A stretch of 64,000 bases of DNA from Shewanella fidelis ATCC BAA-318 (GTDB lineage: Bacteria; Pseudomonadota; Gammaproteobacteria; Enterobacterales; Shewanellaceae): assembly GCF_000518605.1 (NCBI RefSeq), contig NZ_JADX01000005.1, forward strand, positions 248,001-312,000. The letters run 5' to 3'. The translations under genes and the position numbers were made by a program. Within the stretch, counting starts at the first letter, position 1; every line of letters starts with the position of its first letter. Below, piece after piece: positions 49,762 through 58,019 of this stretch. Under the pieces are notes generated by a model, which saw only the letters and a list, made by a program, of their open reading frames with translations, made no database searches and was not told the origin of the DNA.

Positions 49762-51177
49762 TTAAATCGGTGCAAAAAAGCTCGATTGTTGAGAGATCTG
49801 GCTATAGTTATGCTGCTCGGCAACGGTGAAGGTAATTTCATTGCGAGTACCAGCTAACAGCTCTGGCTTTGCTAATACCGTAACTGGGTAATCTAACTGC
49901 TCTCCTGGCTTAATGGTTAAGTTGACTTCCCCCACTAATTGGTAGGCATTACTGCCTGAAACATAGATCCGGTAAAGCCGTGTTTGTTGGGTTTTATTAC
50001 GGATTTTTAGGGTAAAACTGTTCTCAATATTGTCATCAACAGTTTCACGATACAGGCTTTGTCTGTCGCGTAATACATTGAGCTCGATGCTATTGCGATT
50101 GTAAATGTCCACAGCTATCACACTGACCATAATTAGCGCAGCAATGCCGTATGCCAAAAATTTGTATGATTCATAAAAAGGCTCTGCTTTTCCTGCAAGC
50201 GAGTTTTCACTGGTATAGCTGATAAGGTTTGCAGGGTAACCAAACTTATTCATGGTTTGGTTACAGGCATCAACGCAGGCACCGCAGTTAATACACTCAT
50301 ATTGCAGGCCATTACGAATATCTATGCCAGTAGGGCAAACTTCAACACATAAGTTACAGTCTACACAGTCACCGAGTGAGCTAGGCTCATTACGCTTACG
50401 TGGGCCACGAGTTTCGCCGCGGCTGGCGTCATAAGTAACAGTTTTAGTATTAGCATCAAACATTGCCGATTGAAAACGCGCATAAGGGCAGCAATGTAGA
50501 CACATCTGCTCACGCATCCAACCAGCATTAAGATAGGTGCATATGGCAAAAAACCATACCCAAGCAGTTACCCAAAAGCTGGCACCAAAGCTAAAAATAT
50601 CCAGATATAAATCGCGCGCAGGCACAAAGTAGGCAATGAATCCGCAGCCGGTAAATAGCGCGATGGTAGCCCATGCAATGTGTTTTAATAGGCGCTTTTT
50701 CAGTTTGTCGGCGCTCCAAGGGGCTTTATCTAATGCATAACGCTTATTGCGGTTGCCTTCAATACGAGTTTCGATCCAGACATATATAAACGACCAGCTT
50801 GTTTGCGGGCATAGATAACCACACCAAATACGCCCCCAAAATACGGTGATAAAAAACAGTAAAAATGCTGCGGCAATAAACACCCAAGCCAAAATCGTGA
50901 AGTCTTGTGGCCACAAGGTGGTGCCAAAAAAGATAAATTGCTGCTGACTTAAATCAAATAAAATCGCTTGGCGTCCTTCATAAGAGATAAAGGGCAGCAG
51001 AAAGAACAGCGCTAGAAAAAGGCCATTGATGCCAGTTCTAAGTTGTTGTAATTGGCCTTTTTGTTCGCGGATATGAATTTTACCACTCGATGTATCAGGC
51101 GATAGGTTTTTCACAGGGATGAACCGCTGCGCTGTTTGGGCACTGTCTAGCAAATTGTTTAAGTTCTTGTTTGGCAT
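49762..51177 (-). CDS. CcoG (FixG/RdxA-like) iron-sulfur membrane protein
   Basis: The 471-residue protein has five or so membrane helices (about 45-330), two 4Fe-4S-ferredoxin cysteine sets (CVDCNLCVEVCP and CINCGACVDACN), a GRIWCGYLCPQTSW loop, and a C-terminal immunoglobulin-like FixG domain (after about 370). CcoG proteins act in copper handling for cbb3 oxidase assembly. No cbb3 genes are nearby. The gene has its own sigma-54 promoter (51254-51269) and is downstream of a PAS-type enhancer-binding regulator, an unusual control for ccoG. Confidence 0.9.
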   Translation of the reverse strand: MPNKNLNNLLDSAQTAQRFIPVKNLSPDTSSGKIHIREQKGQLQQLRTGINGLFLALFFLLPFISYEGRQAILFDLSQQQFIFFGTTLWPQDFTILAWVFIAAAFLLFFITVFWGRIWCGYLCPQTSWSFIYVWIETRIEGNRNKRYALDKAPWSADKLKKRLLKHIAWATIALFTGCGFIAYFVPARDLYLDIFSFGASFWVTAWVWFFAICTYLNAGWMREQMCLHCCPYARFQSAMFDANTKTVTYDASRGETRGPRKRNEPSSLGDCVDCNLCVEVCPTGIDIRNGLQYECINCGACVDACNQTMNKFGYPANLISYTSENSLAGKAEPFYESYKFLAYGIAALIMVSVIAVDIYNRNSIELNVLRDRQSLYRETVDDNIENSFTLKIRNKTQQTRLYRIYVSGSNAYQLVGEVNLTIKPGEQLDYPVTVLAKPELLAGTRNEITFTVAEQHNYSQISQQSSFFAPI

Positions 51178-51253
51178 AAGACTTCTCTAGTGAACCATTA
51201 TTGGAAATACAGCTACGCTGGTAACTGCAAACAATATTCTTATCAGGTTCTTA

Positions 51254-51269
51254 GCAAGGCTTAGGCCAA
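51254..51269 (-). promoter_or_regulatory. Sigma-54 promoter of the ccoG-like gene
   Basis: The - strand reads TTGGCCTA-AGCC-TTGCT, with GG and GC separated by ten bases and a full TTGC -12 box. It lies about 75-90 bases before the start codon at 51177. Confidence 0.7.
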
Positions 51270-51337
51270 AATAGAGTGTTTGTTAATTACTGATTTTAAA
51301 GGCTTTTATTGGGTTGTAGTATAAGTTGGGTGGTGAT

Positions 51338-51365
51338 ATATCGTGACTTGGCGTTATTTCGTGAC
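51338..51365 (-). promoter_or_regulatory. Activator boxes upstream of the ccoG-like promoter
   Basis: ATATCGTGAC (51338-51347) and GTTATTTCGTGAC (51353-51365) place CGTGAC twice, 18 bases apart, about 70-97 bases upstream of the -24 element. The second box repeats half of the palindrome at 53108-53133 upstream of the regulator gene. Confidence 0.6.
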
Positions 51366-51473
51366 TCTTGTTTTTTGATTGTAATGAGTCAGCCGCACAC
51401 AATAACTAATAATAGCGAAGAGGTAATAGAGAATAGAGCCTATAAAAGGCGGATGAGGGCTATTAAACGTTAT

Positions 51474-51537
51474 GCGCTGCGTTTAATTGTCGTACGCTGT
51501 ACTTAATTGAAGTGCAGCATACGATGGCGTGCAGCGC
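51474..51537. repeat. Nested inverted repeat downstream of the PAS regulator
   Basis: Outer arms GCGCTGC (51474-51480) and GCAGCGC (51531-51537) enclose inner arms CGTACGCTGTACTT (51491-51504) and GAAGTGCAGCATACG (51509-51523), which pair at about 12 of 14 positions. No T tract follows. It could be an mRNA-end hairpin, a small RNA or a mobile-element remnant. Confidence 0.5.
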
Positions 51538-51588
51538 GGGATAGGGTTAGCCGTGGTTGTAATTTGCTCAGTACTTATTGATAACCCA

Positions 51589-53046
51589 CTAAATTGGTCG
51601 ACTAATTGCCAGCTTTTTCATTCTTGAACGTAGGGTACTAGGCGGTAACCCTAGTACTGCAGCTGCCCCATTGCTGCCTGAAATCCGCCACTGAGTTTGC
51701 TTTAAAATATTAACGATGTGTTGACGTTCAACTTGTTGTAAGGTTTGATCCGTTGCCGCTTGAGCGTGGCTTTCTACAGGCTCTGTTAGCGTGAGTTGAC
51801 GAAACTCTAGCACAGGTCCATGGGCTAAAATCATCTCACGTTCGAGTACATTTTGCAGTTCCCGCACATTACCAGGCCAGCTGTTTTGCATTAACTTTTG
51901 CATGCCTTTGTGGCTAACTTGAGTGATCTTTTTGCCAAGCTTACGGTTAAGATCTTCAATAAGATGACTAACCAATTCAGGAATATCACTTAAGCGTTCT
52001 CTTAGTGGCGGTACCACAATAGGGAATACATTTAACCGGTAGTAGAGATCCATTCGAAACAAGCCTTGCTCAACCCGTTTGCGTAAATCGTGGTGAGTTG
52101 CGGTGATGAGGCGTATGTCGACCTTAATCGTCTGGCTGCTGCCTACTCGCTCAAACTCTTGCTCTTGGATCACTCGTAATAGTTTAGATTGTGCTTCTAA
52201 GCTAAGCTCTGCGACCTCATCTAAAAATAGTGTGCCTTGATGGGCAAGTTCAAAGCGGCCTTTGCGGCGACTCGTCGCGCCAGTGTAGGCACCTTTTTCA
52301 TGGCCAAATAGTTCACTTTCTAGCAGTGCGCTTGAAAAAGCCGCACAGTTGACGCTAATTAAAGGTTTATCAGCGCGGTTGCTTAAGCGATGCAAATTAC
52401 GAGCAACTAGTTCTTTACCTGTGCCATTTTCGCCACTGATTAATACGGTACTTTCTGTGTTAGATACCAGCTTAATCTGTTGAATTAATTGATTTATAGG
52501 TTCGCTACTGCCCGATATCTCAACATCGCCAGTGCGATCGGCTAACTCAAGTTGTAAGTATTGATTTTCAAAAGAGAGCTTTTCAGACAATGCCTGAACC
52601 TGCTCTAGCGCTTGGCGTAACGACTTTTCTGTTTGCTTTTGAATACTAATATCGCGAAATATCGCGACTACACCAATCATGGCGCCATCTTTATAAACCG
52701 CAGTCGATGTGTAATGTACAGGAAAGCTGGTGCCATCTTTGCGCCAGAACACTTCGTGAGAGATTTCACGAGCCAGTCCATCTTTTAACGTGTTGTAAAT
52801 AGGACAATCATCTTTATGGTAGTGGCTTCCATCACTGTGGCTATGATGATGACAATCATGGATGTTCTTGCCTAATAGCTCGGCTGAACGCCAACCTGTC
52901 ATTCGCTCGGCAGCAGGGTTAATGAATACGGCGTTGCCCTCAAGATCAAAGCCATAGATCCCTTCGCTTACCGCATTAAGAATTAACTGATTTTCAGGTA
53001 AAAAATTATCATGGTTGGTTTTGTCTTTGAGGTTTATGCCTGACAT
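51589..53046 (-). CDS. Sigma-54-dependent activator with PAS sensor
   Basis: About 485 residues from the ATG at 53046, chosen over an in-frame TTG at 53064. A PAS domain (about 20-125) contains a His-rich stretch (HDCHHHSHSDGSHYHKDDC) that could bind a metal or heme. The AAA+ domain follows, with Walker A GENGTGKELVARNLH, GAYTGA (Tyr replacing Phe of GAFTGA) and Walker B GTLFLDEVAELSL. The helix-turn-helix is SNGAAAVLGLPPSTLRSRM. The likely target is the ccoG-like gene downstream; the palindrome at 53108-53133 lies in its own promoter. Confidence 0.9.
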   Translation of the reverse strand: MSGINLKDKTNHDNFLPENQLILNAVSEGIYGFDLEGNAVFINPAAERMTGWRSAELLGKNIHDCHHHSHSDGSHYHKDDCPIYNTLKDGLAREISHEVFWRKDGTSFPVHYTSTAVYKDGAMIGVVAIFRDISIQKQTEKSLRQALEQVQALSEKLSFENQYLQLELADRTGDVEISGSSEPINQLIQQIKLVSNTESTVLISGENGTGKELVARNLHRLSNRADKPLISVNCAAFSSALLESELFGHEKGAYTGATSRRKGRFELAHQGTLFLDEVAELSLEAQSKLLRVIQEQEFERVGSSQTIKVDIRLITATHHDLRKRVEQGLFRMDLYYRLNVFPIVVPPLRERLSDIPELVSHLIEDLNRKLGKKITQVSHKGMQKLMQNSWPGNVRELQNVLEREMILAHGPVLEFRQLTLTEPVESHAQAATDQTLQQVERQHIVNILKQTQWRISGSNGAAAVLGLPPSTLRSRMKKLAISRPI

Positions 53047-53107
53047 AAACAGCCTAATACACAAGAGAGAATAACTTTAGTATACGTAAAAGTCATAATG
53101 AACAAAA

Positions 53108-53133
53108 TGAGGTCACGTTATTTCGTGACCTCA
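53108..53133. promoter_or_regulatory. Palindrome upstream of the PAS regulator
   Basis: TGAGGTCACG (53108-53117) and CGTGACCTCA (53124-53133) are perfect 10-bp arms around TTATTT. It shares CGTTATTTCGTGAC with the box at 51352-51365, so it is the probable autoregulatory site. It could also act as a terminator of the gene at 53166. Confidence 0.6.
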
Positions 53134-53165
53134 GGTGAGTTTAATTGGGGATTTTATTAAAACTT

Positions 53166-53708
53166 TTACCCTTTAGCTTTTTGTAAGCCTAATAGCACCG
53201 ACTCCATCGTCAGCTGAGTGGGTAGGATAATCCCTTGCGGTGCGCCCGGGCCGTATATTTTATTGTAGGGTGTGCCGCCACGGCCTTGGGTACGCATGTA
53301 GCTTTCTACAACAGCATTGGGCTCAGTCCAATCGCCGAGCATTAAAATGATTTTGTCATCAGCAAGCGCGTTAACAATTTTTTCTCTGTGAGTAACCCCG
53401 ACTTTGTTGGCGTAGCAGATGTTGCACCAATCTGCCGTTACATCAACAAATACGGTGTAGCCTTCATCGACTAAAGGTTGGATCTGAGAAGGAGTCAGGG
53501 TTTGCCAATGCAGTTTTTTGTAGGCGTCATAATCTTCGCCGAAGTTAATAAATGCAAATACACCACCGACACACATTGCCATAAAGCCTAAGACCACGAT
53601 TACACCATTGGGAATAATTCGGCCTTTCACTTTTAGCCAGATAAGAGAAGTAATACTTAAGCAAAGCAAGGTGAAAAATATAGCGATGCTAATTGAAATC
53701 GTGTCCAT
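53166..53708 (-). CDS. Stand-alone DsbD-like membrane thioredoxin
   Basis: The 180-residue protein has two N-terminal membrane helices (about 5-25 and 35-55) and a thioredoxin-fold domain. The redox motif is VDVTADWCNICYANK, the CxxC form found at the C-terminus of DsbD/ScsB. The large transmembrane centre of DsbD is missing, so it is either a minimal reductase or a truncated relative. It precedes the PAS regulator on the same strand, 119 bases away. Confidence 0.82.
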   Translation of the reverse strand: MDTISISIAIFFTLLCLSITSLIWLKVKGRIIPNGVIVVLGFMAMCVGGVFAFINFGEDYDAYKKLHWQTLTPSQIQPLVDEGYTVFVDVTADWCNICYANKVGVTHREKIVNALADDKIILMLGDWTEPNAVVESYMRTQGRGGTPYNKIYGPGAPQGIILPTQLTMESVLLGLQKAKG

Positions 53709-53998
53709 CTAATCTCCGAAAGTTATTCTAATCGCTGTTGCTAGTTGTCGAAATTTAATGATGCTGTTTTTGAGCCGCATTACGCCACGCTAACACTATT
53801 GTGCATCAGTTAAATGAAAATAACCTGAGTGGCAGTCACTTGCTGAATAACTAAAAGCAAACGCTGCTGTTTAATTGAGCCCGTATTACCTGTTTTTAAG
53901 CTTTTAGTGGCACAGCGAGTTGGTCAGCAAGGGGCACAATCATGTATATTATGGCCAATTTTTACTGGCCGCTGGCTAGAGTATAGTTAAGGAATATT

Positions 53999-54613
53999 AT
54001 GACATTTAGCGCTTGGCTAGGTTTGCTAGCAATTTGCTGCTTGGGCGCCATGTCGCCGGGCCCGAGTTTGGCTATGGTGGTGCGCCATACTTTAGGCGGT
54101 GGTCGCGGCAAAGGGATTATCTGTGCTTGGGCACACTCAATAGGCATTGGTGTGTATGCACTGCTTACATTGCTAGGTTTAGCAGTATTACTCAAGCAAG
54201 CGCCTATGGTATTTAACGGTATTGCGATAATTGGCGCGCTTTATCTTGCTTATATGGGGATCCAAGCGCTGCGCTCTAAAGGTGGCATGTCTGATAAGTT
54301 AGCCGCAGGAGAGTCAACTGATGCGCTGTCAGCTGCACGAGACGGTTTAGCTATTTCACTGTTTAACCCTAAAATCATGTTGTTCTTTTTAGCGCTGTTT
54401 AGCCAGTTTGTGATGGTGGCTGACAACATGACAGGTAAGGCGTTAATTGTGCTCACACCGCTAATCATTGATGGATTGTGGTATACACTCATTGCATTAA
54501 TTTTGTCTCATTCAGCAGTATTGCCAAAGCTGAGAGAAAAATCGGCATTGATCGATAAGCTCTCTGGTGTGGTGCTAATTTTGTTGGCGGTGAGAGTAAT
54601 AGTGACGCTGTAA
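53999..54613 (+). CDS. LysE/RhtB family amino acid exporter
   Basis: The 204-residue protein has about six membrane helices and the family start GLLAICCLGAMSPGPSLAMV with the SPGP motif; GISIFNPK-like GLAISLFNPKIMLFFLALFS is also typical. It exports amino acids such as homoserine, threonine or leucine; the exact substrate is unknown. It is isolated, with a bidirectional terminator downstream. Confidence 0.87.
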   Translation: MTFSAWLGLLAICCLGAMSPGPSLAMVVRHTLGGGRGKGIICAWAHSIGIGVYALLTLLGLAVLLKQAPMVFNGIAIIGALYLAYMGIQALRSKGGMSDKLAAGESTDALSAARDGLAISLFNPKIMLFFLALFSQFVMVADNMTGKALIVLTPLIIDGLWYTLIALILSHSAVLPKLREKSALIDKLSGVVLILLAVRVIVTL

Positions 54614-54633
54614 GTTTGGCTTGTTAGCAACAA

Positions 54634-54661
54634 AAAACGCCATCATTAATGATGGCGTTTT
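54634..54661. terminator. Bidirectional terminator between LysE and DUF3144 genes
   Basis: AAAACGCCATCATT and AATGATGGCGTTTT form a perfect palindromic stem with flanking A and T runs. Confidence 0.92.
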
Positions 54662-54686
54662 TGATCATAGCAATAGGTTATTTAGC

Positions 54687-55013
54687 TTAAGAGTTAAACA
54701 CCTGCACAGCGTCATCTTTCGCAGGCTCAGGCTCTGCTTCACGAGATTGCACTGGGTTTTTAATATGATCTTCAAGGTTGTCATCAAGCATGGCTTTGTA
54801 CTCATCGGTAAACCATGCTAGTGCGTTAGCTTTTTCAGCTGCAAGATCAGTTGACTTGATGGCTGCTTCAAAAGCATTAAAGCGAGCAGCAGCAAAACGC
54901 ATCGCTGTGCCAACTTTACCAACATCTTGCTCTTTGCCTGCAAGTTCGTTTGCCAATGCAATGAATTGATCGGCTAGTTCAAAAATAGTGGTTTCTTTTT
55001 TTGCTTCTGACAT
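54687..55013 (-). CDS. DUF3144 family protein
   Basis: The 108-residue soluble helical protein has the family core FELADQFIALANELA, VGKVGTAMRFAAARFNAFEA and YKAMLDDNLEDHI. It is common in Shewanella and relatives and has no known function. It has an acidic C-terminal tail (REAEPEPAKDDAVQ). Confidence 0.82.
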   Translation of the reverse strand: MSEAKKETTIFELADQFIALANELAGKEQDVGKVGTAMRFAAARFNAFEAAIKSTDLAAEKANALAWFTDEYKAMLDDNLEDHIKNPVQSREAEPEPAKDDAVQVFNS

Positions 55014-55087
55014 CTTGCTTCTGCTCTTTCTTATCTAGGATAGTGTTTCGATTCTAACTTAAATGCCGCGTTAATGAACCCTTGTTG

Positions 55088-55621
55088 TTAACTATTGGGA
55101 TCTGAATCGGTGATCACGCTGCCATCGCGTGAATCATAGTAGATAGACATAGTTTGCTCTGGCAGATAGAAATAGCGGCATTGGTCAGGGCTAATATAGG
55201 TGGCAAAATACTCTGCACTATCAGTATTAGGGTTGCTAGTCACCACCGGAGGTTCTTGCATTATGGTGCGCCAAACAGACATGCAATCATTGACATTATT
55301 TAGTCGAGGACTTGACTCAAAAGGTGGGTAGTTTTGTGCAGGAAAGCCCCACTGGTTGATATCCAGTTGACCGTTAGTGCCATCGCCAAAAACTTGTAAA
55401 TTATCAACTGGGCCAGCTCCACCTTTAGAAGCCCATTTTACGTTAGCCAAGCTAATTCCACCTTTGAAGGCGGCACCTGTTGCTTCTACTGTAGATATTT
55501 GCGCGTCTTGCTTTAAATTAATGAATTTGGGCGCAGCGATAATTGCCAAGATCCCTAAGATAATGATGACCACCACCATTTCTATCAGGGTAAAACCTAA
55601 AGATTTATTTTTTCTTGGCAT
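55088..55621 (-). CDS. MSHA-like type IV prepilin, second of tandem pair
   Basis: About 177 residues from the ATG at 55621 (AGGGA lies 7 bases before it). The leader is MPRKNKSLG, then FTLIEMVVVIIILGILAIIA with Glu5. The C-terminal half has one Cys pair (NDCMSVW...PDQCRYFYLP). It is a clear paralogue of the pilin just upstream at 55707-56270 and, more distantly, of the one at 27003. No assembly genes are near. Confidence 0.86.
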   Translation of the reverse strand: MPRKNKSLGFTLIEMVVVIIILGILAIIAAPKFINLKQDAQISTVEATGAAFKGGISLANVKWASKGGAGPVDNLQVFGDGTNGQLDINQWGFPAQNYPPFESSPRLNNVNDCMSVWRTIMQEPPVVTSNPNTDSAEYFATYISPDQCRYFYLPEQTMSIYYDSRDGSVITDSDPNS

Positions 55622-55706
55622 GAACAAGTCCCTATTCTCGAGTGCTAGGCTCCATCCTAACTAGCAATATAGTTAAATTCAATATTAGCAGTAGCTTAGA
55701 GAGATA

Positions 55707-56270
55707 TTAGCTGCTTGGATCGGAATCGACTACAACGCTGCCGTTATTGGAGTCGTAACTGATTGATAAATTGGTATTATCTGAGTATTGATAAGTGCAT
55801 GCCGCTGGGGAATTATAAGTCGCCTTGTAGTCGGTCTCATCTGCTTTAGCAGCATCGGAAACCGTAGGCTCATCGTTTTGGAAGATGATTTGCCACACCG
55901 AGATACAGTCTTCAACATTATCAAGCTGAGGTGAGGGTTCATCATCGGTAAAGTAATGCTGAGCAGGCCAGCCATTAGCATTAAAATCAACATGAGCATC
56001 ATCTGACTCGCCATATACTGGTAAGTTTTCGGCTGGGCCACTGCCCACTTTTACCGCCCAAACTGAGCGAGCTAAGTTAATGCCAGATTTAAACGCACCG
56101 CCAGTATTTTTGACTTGCGCCACTTGCGCATCCTCAGACAAGTTTAAAAACTTTGGCGCGGCAATTACGGCTAAAATTCCCAAAACAATAATAACAACGA
56201 CCAGTTCAATCAGGGTAAAACCTGCTTGCGGTTGAGTATGTTTTGCAGAAAATGGCGCAGGAAATTGCAT
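55707..56270 (-). CDS. MSHA-like type IV prepilin, first of tandem pair
   Basis: The 187-residue prepilin has a longer leader (MQFPAPFSAKHTQPQAG) before FTLIELVVVIIVLGILAVIA. The shared late blocks (LDNVEDCISVWQIIFQNDEP and CTYQYSDNTNLSISYDS) show a duplication with the gene at 55088. Its own promoter region is 56271-56548. The product would be a pilus subunit, perhaps swapped between variants. Confidence 0.86.
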   Translation of the reverse strand: MQFPAPFSAKHTQPQAGFTLIELVVVIIVLGILAVIAAPKFLNLSEDAQVAQVKNTGGAFKSGINLARSVWAVKVGSGPAENLPVYGESDDAHVDFNANGWPAQHYFTDDEPSPQLDNVEDCISVWQIIFQNDEPTVSDAAKADETDYKATYNSPAACTYQYSDNTNLSISYDSNNGSVVVDSDPSS

Positions 56271-56548
56271 GGCTTAATGGTCCGAGGATTGTAACAAACA
56301 GCTATATTACCACTGACAAGTTTTAATATAAATGGTTAAAGGTTGAAGTAGGTGTTACTTGCTTTGGTTAACCTCATGCTTTTGTTGTAAAAAATAGCAT
56401 AATTTGCTCGTTGTTAACCACGAAAGTATTGCCAGTTAAAATCAGTTGTATCGACTGGATTGCAAGACTCGCCCAGACATTTTAAGCTAGCGCCTTATTG
56501 GGCAAGCTTAGGTTTGCCAACACTTATCGCTATCTTGAGAAAACACAA

Positions 56549-57214
56549 ATGACAGTCACTACTTGGTCTGATTTTATCGCTGAACAACAACAGCAGGATT
56601 ACTTTCAAAACCTGCAGCAATTTGTTAGTGCTGAGCGCGCTGCGGGCAAAGTGATTTATCCGCCAGAGGATCAAGTCTTTGCTGCATTTGATGCCACCCC
56701 CTTAGACAAAGTTAGAGTGGTACTAATTGGTCAAGATCCGTACCACGGCCCCAACCAAGCCCATGGCCTATGTTTTTCAGTAAAACATGGGGTGAAAACA
56801 CCGCCGTCGTTGGTGAATATGTATAAAGAGCTTGCTAGCGATATTGATGGCTTTACTATTCCACAACATGGCAATTTAAGTCGTTGGGCCGAGCAAGGAA
56901 TATTGATGCTTAATACGGTATTAACCGTTGAGCAGGGGAAGGCGCATTCTCACGCTAAGTCTGGTTGGGAAACCTTTACTGCCAATGCACTTGAGTTATT
57001 AAACCAGCAGCCACAACCTATCATATTTGTACTTTGGGGTGCTCATGCAATTAAAAAAGGCAAAGGCATTAATGCGCCGCAGCATAAAGTGATTTCCGGG
57101 CCACATCCATCGCCGTTATCAGCCTACCGAGGATTTTTTGGTTGTCAGCATTTCTCGCAAATTAACCAGCTGTTACAAGCACGTGGTGAGCCGTTAATTA
57201 ACTGGCAGGTGTAG
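56549..57214 (+). CDS. Uracil-DNA glycosylase Ung
   Basis: The product is 221 residues from the ATG at 56549; a reading from 56498 has no reason to be used. Family 1 UDG motifs are clear: the catalytic water-activating [18 protein letters not shown] with the essential Asp, and [13 protein letters not shown] near the end. It removes uracil from DNA in base-excision repair. It is convergent with the cyclo-ligase gene. Confidence 0.96.
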   Translation: MTVTTWSDFIAEQQQQDYFQNLQQFVSAERAAGKVIYPPEDQVFAAFDATPLDKVRVVLIGQDPYHGPNQAHGLCFSVKHGVKTPPSLVNMYKELASDIDGFTIPQHGNLSRWAEQGILMLNTVLTVEQGKAHSHAKSGWETFTANALELLNQQPQPIIFVLWGAHAIKKGKGINAPQHKVISGPHPSPLSAYRGFFGCQHFSQINQLLQARGEPLINWQV

Positions 57215-57230
57215 CCGCAGCTAGCGGCTA
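57212..57230. terminator. Short hairpin between ung and the cyclo-ligase gene
   Basis: TAGCCGC (57212-57218) pairs with GCGGCTA (57224-57230). It overlaps the ung stop codon and the 3' end of the convergent gene and has no T tract. Confidence 0.5.
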
Positions 57231-57863
57231 ATCTCTAGCGTGATATTCATATATTGCACTGGGGCTCACTATGACAGGCAATGGCACATCCCAATGCTCA
57301 CAAGGTAGGGAATCAACTTGCTGGCAATCATGGGCATAACCTATAGGCATTGGTCTGCCTACCGTTTGCCAATTTGCTAAGGTGCGGTCGTAATAGCCGC
57401 CGCCCATCCCCATACGATTTCCTTGTTTATCAAAAGCGACTAACGGCGTGATCACCACATCAAGCTCGTGGGCTAATATCATTTGGGTTATGTCCAGCTT
57501 TGGCTCCCAAATGTTAAGCGAGTTCTGTTGTAATTGGGTGGTTTGGTCGTAACGTAAAAATATTAAGTTACCAACGCTAAACGGATGCAATCTAGGTAAA
57601 TACACCTCAATCCCAGCCTGCCATAGCGCTTCAATAAGTGGCTTGGTATCTAACTCACCATCGTTAGTTAAATAAACAGCGACACGACGAGCTTTTAATT
57701 GGCATAAGTGTGCAACAGCGAGCTTGGCAGCTGTTTGTGCATAATGAGTTTGTTGTTCTTCTTTGAGAGAGCGCCGTGCCTGACGGATCTGCTGTCTAAG
57801 CTCTTTTCTACAAGATTGAATAAGAGTAGCCGTTGAATACAGGGGCGGTGGTTGCTGTGGCAT
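57228..57863 (-). CDS. 5-formyltetrahydrofolate cyclo-ligase
   Basis: The product is 211 residues from the ATG at 57863; a TTG 21 bases earlier is less likely. It converts 5-formyl-THF to methenyl-THF with ATP. Motifs are RKELRQQIRQARRSL at the N-terminus and the ATP-binding loop GNRMGMGGGYYDRTLA. In many gammaproteobacteria the 6S RNA gene ssrS lies just upstream of this gene; the 156 bases upstream here (57864-58019) show no 6S-like fold, and the next gene is the unrecognised repeat protein. Confidence 0.92.
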   Translation of the reverse strand: MPQQPPPLYSTATLIQSCRKELRQQIRQARRSLKEEQQTHYAQTAAKLAVAHLCQLKARRVAVYLTNDGELDTKPLIEALWQAGIEVYLPRLHPFSVGNLIFLRYDQTTQLQQNSLNIWEPKLDITQMILAHELDVVITPLVAFDKQGNRMGMGGGYYDRTLANWQTVGRPMPIGYAHDCQQVDSLPCEHWDVPLPVIVSPSAIYEYHARD

Positions 57864-58019
57864 AAGAGACGAGTTCCAAATCAAGACTCAAGCAGTTTAT
57901 CTTGGCTTGCTTATCTTAGCAAAAGTGTTAGTCGTTATTGGTTAGTAGGCATTTATCGTTGAACAATGGTGTATACATGTGTATGCTTTGTTGGCTATTT
58001 TTTGAGTTGGAGGTGAAAA

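Larger units (their letters stand above)
51178..51588. other. Intergenic region between ccoG-like gene and PAS regulator
   Basis: No gene is supported. A reading frame at 51309-51506 overlaps the operator repeats and shows no motif. The region holds a sigma-54 promoter, upstream operator repeats and a nested hairpin (51474-51537), all listed separately. Confidence 0.75.

Noticed and set aside
51309..51506. 65-codon + strand reading frame upstream of ccoG
   Set aside because: Overlaps the operator boxes and shows no family or ribosome binding site.
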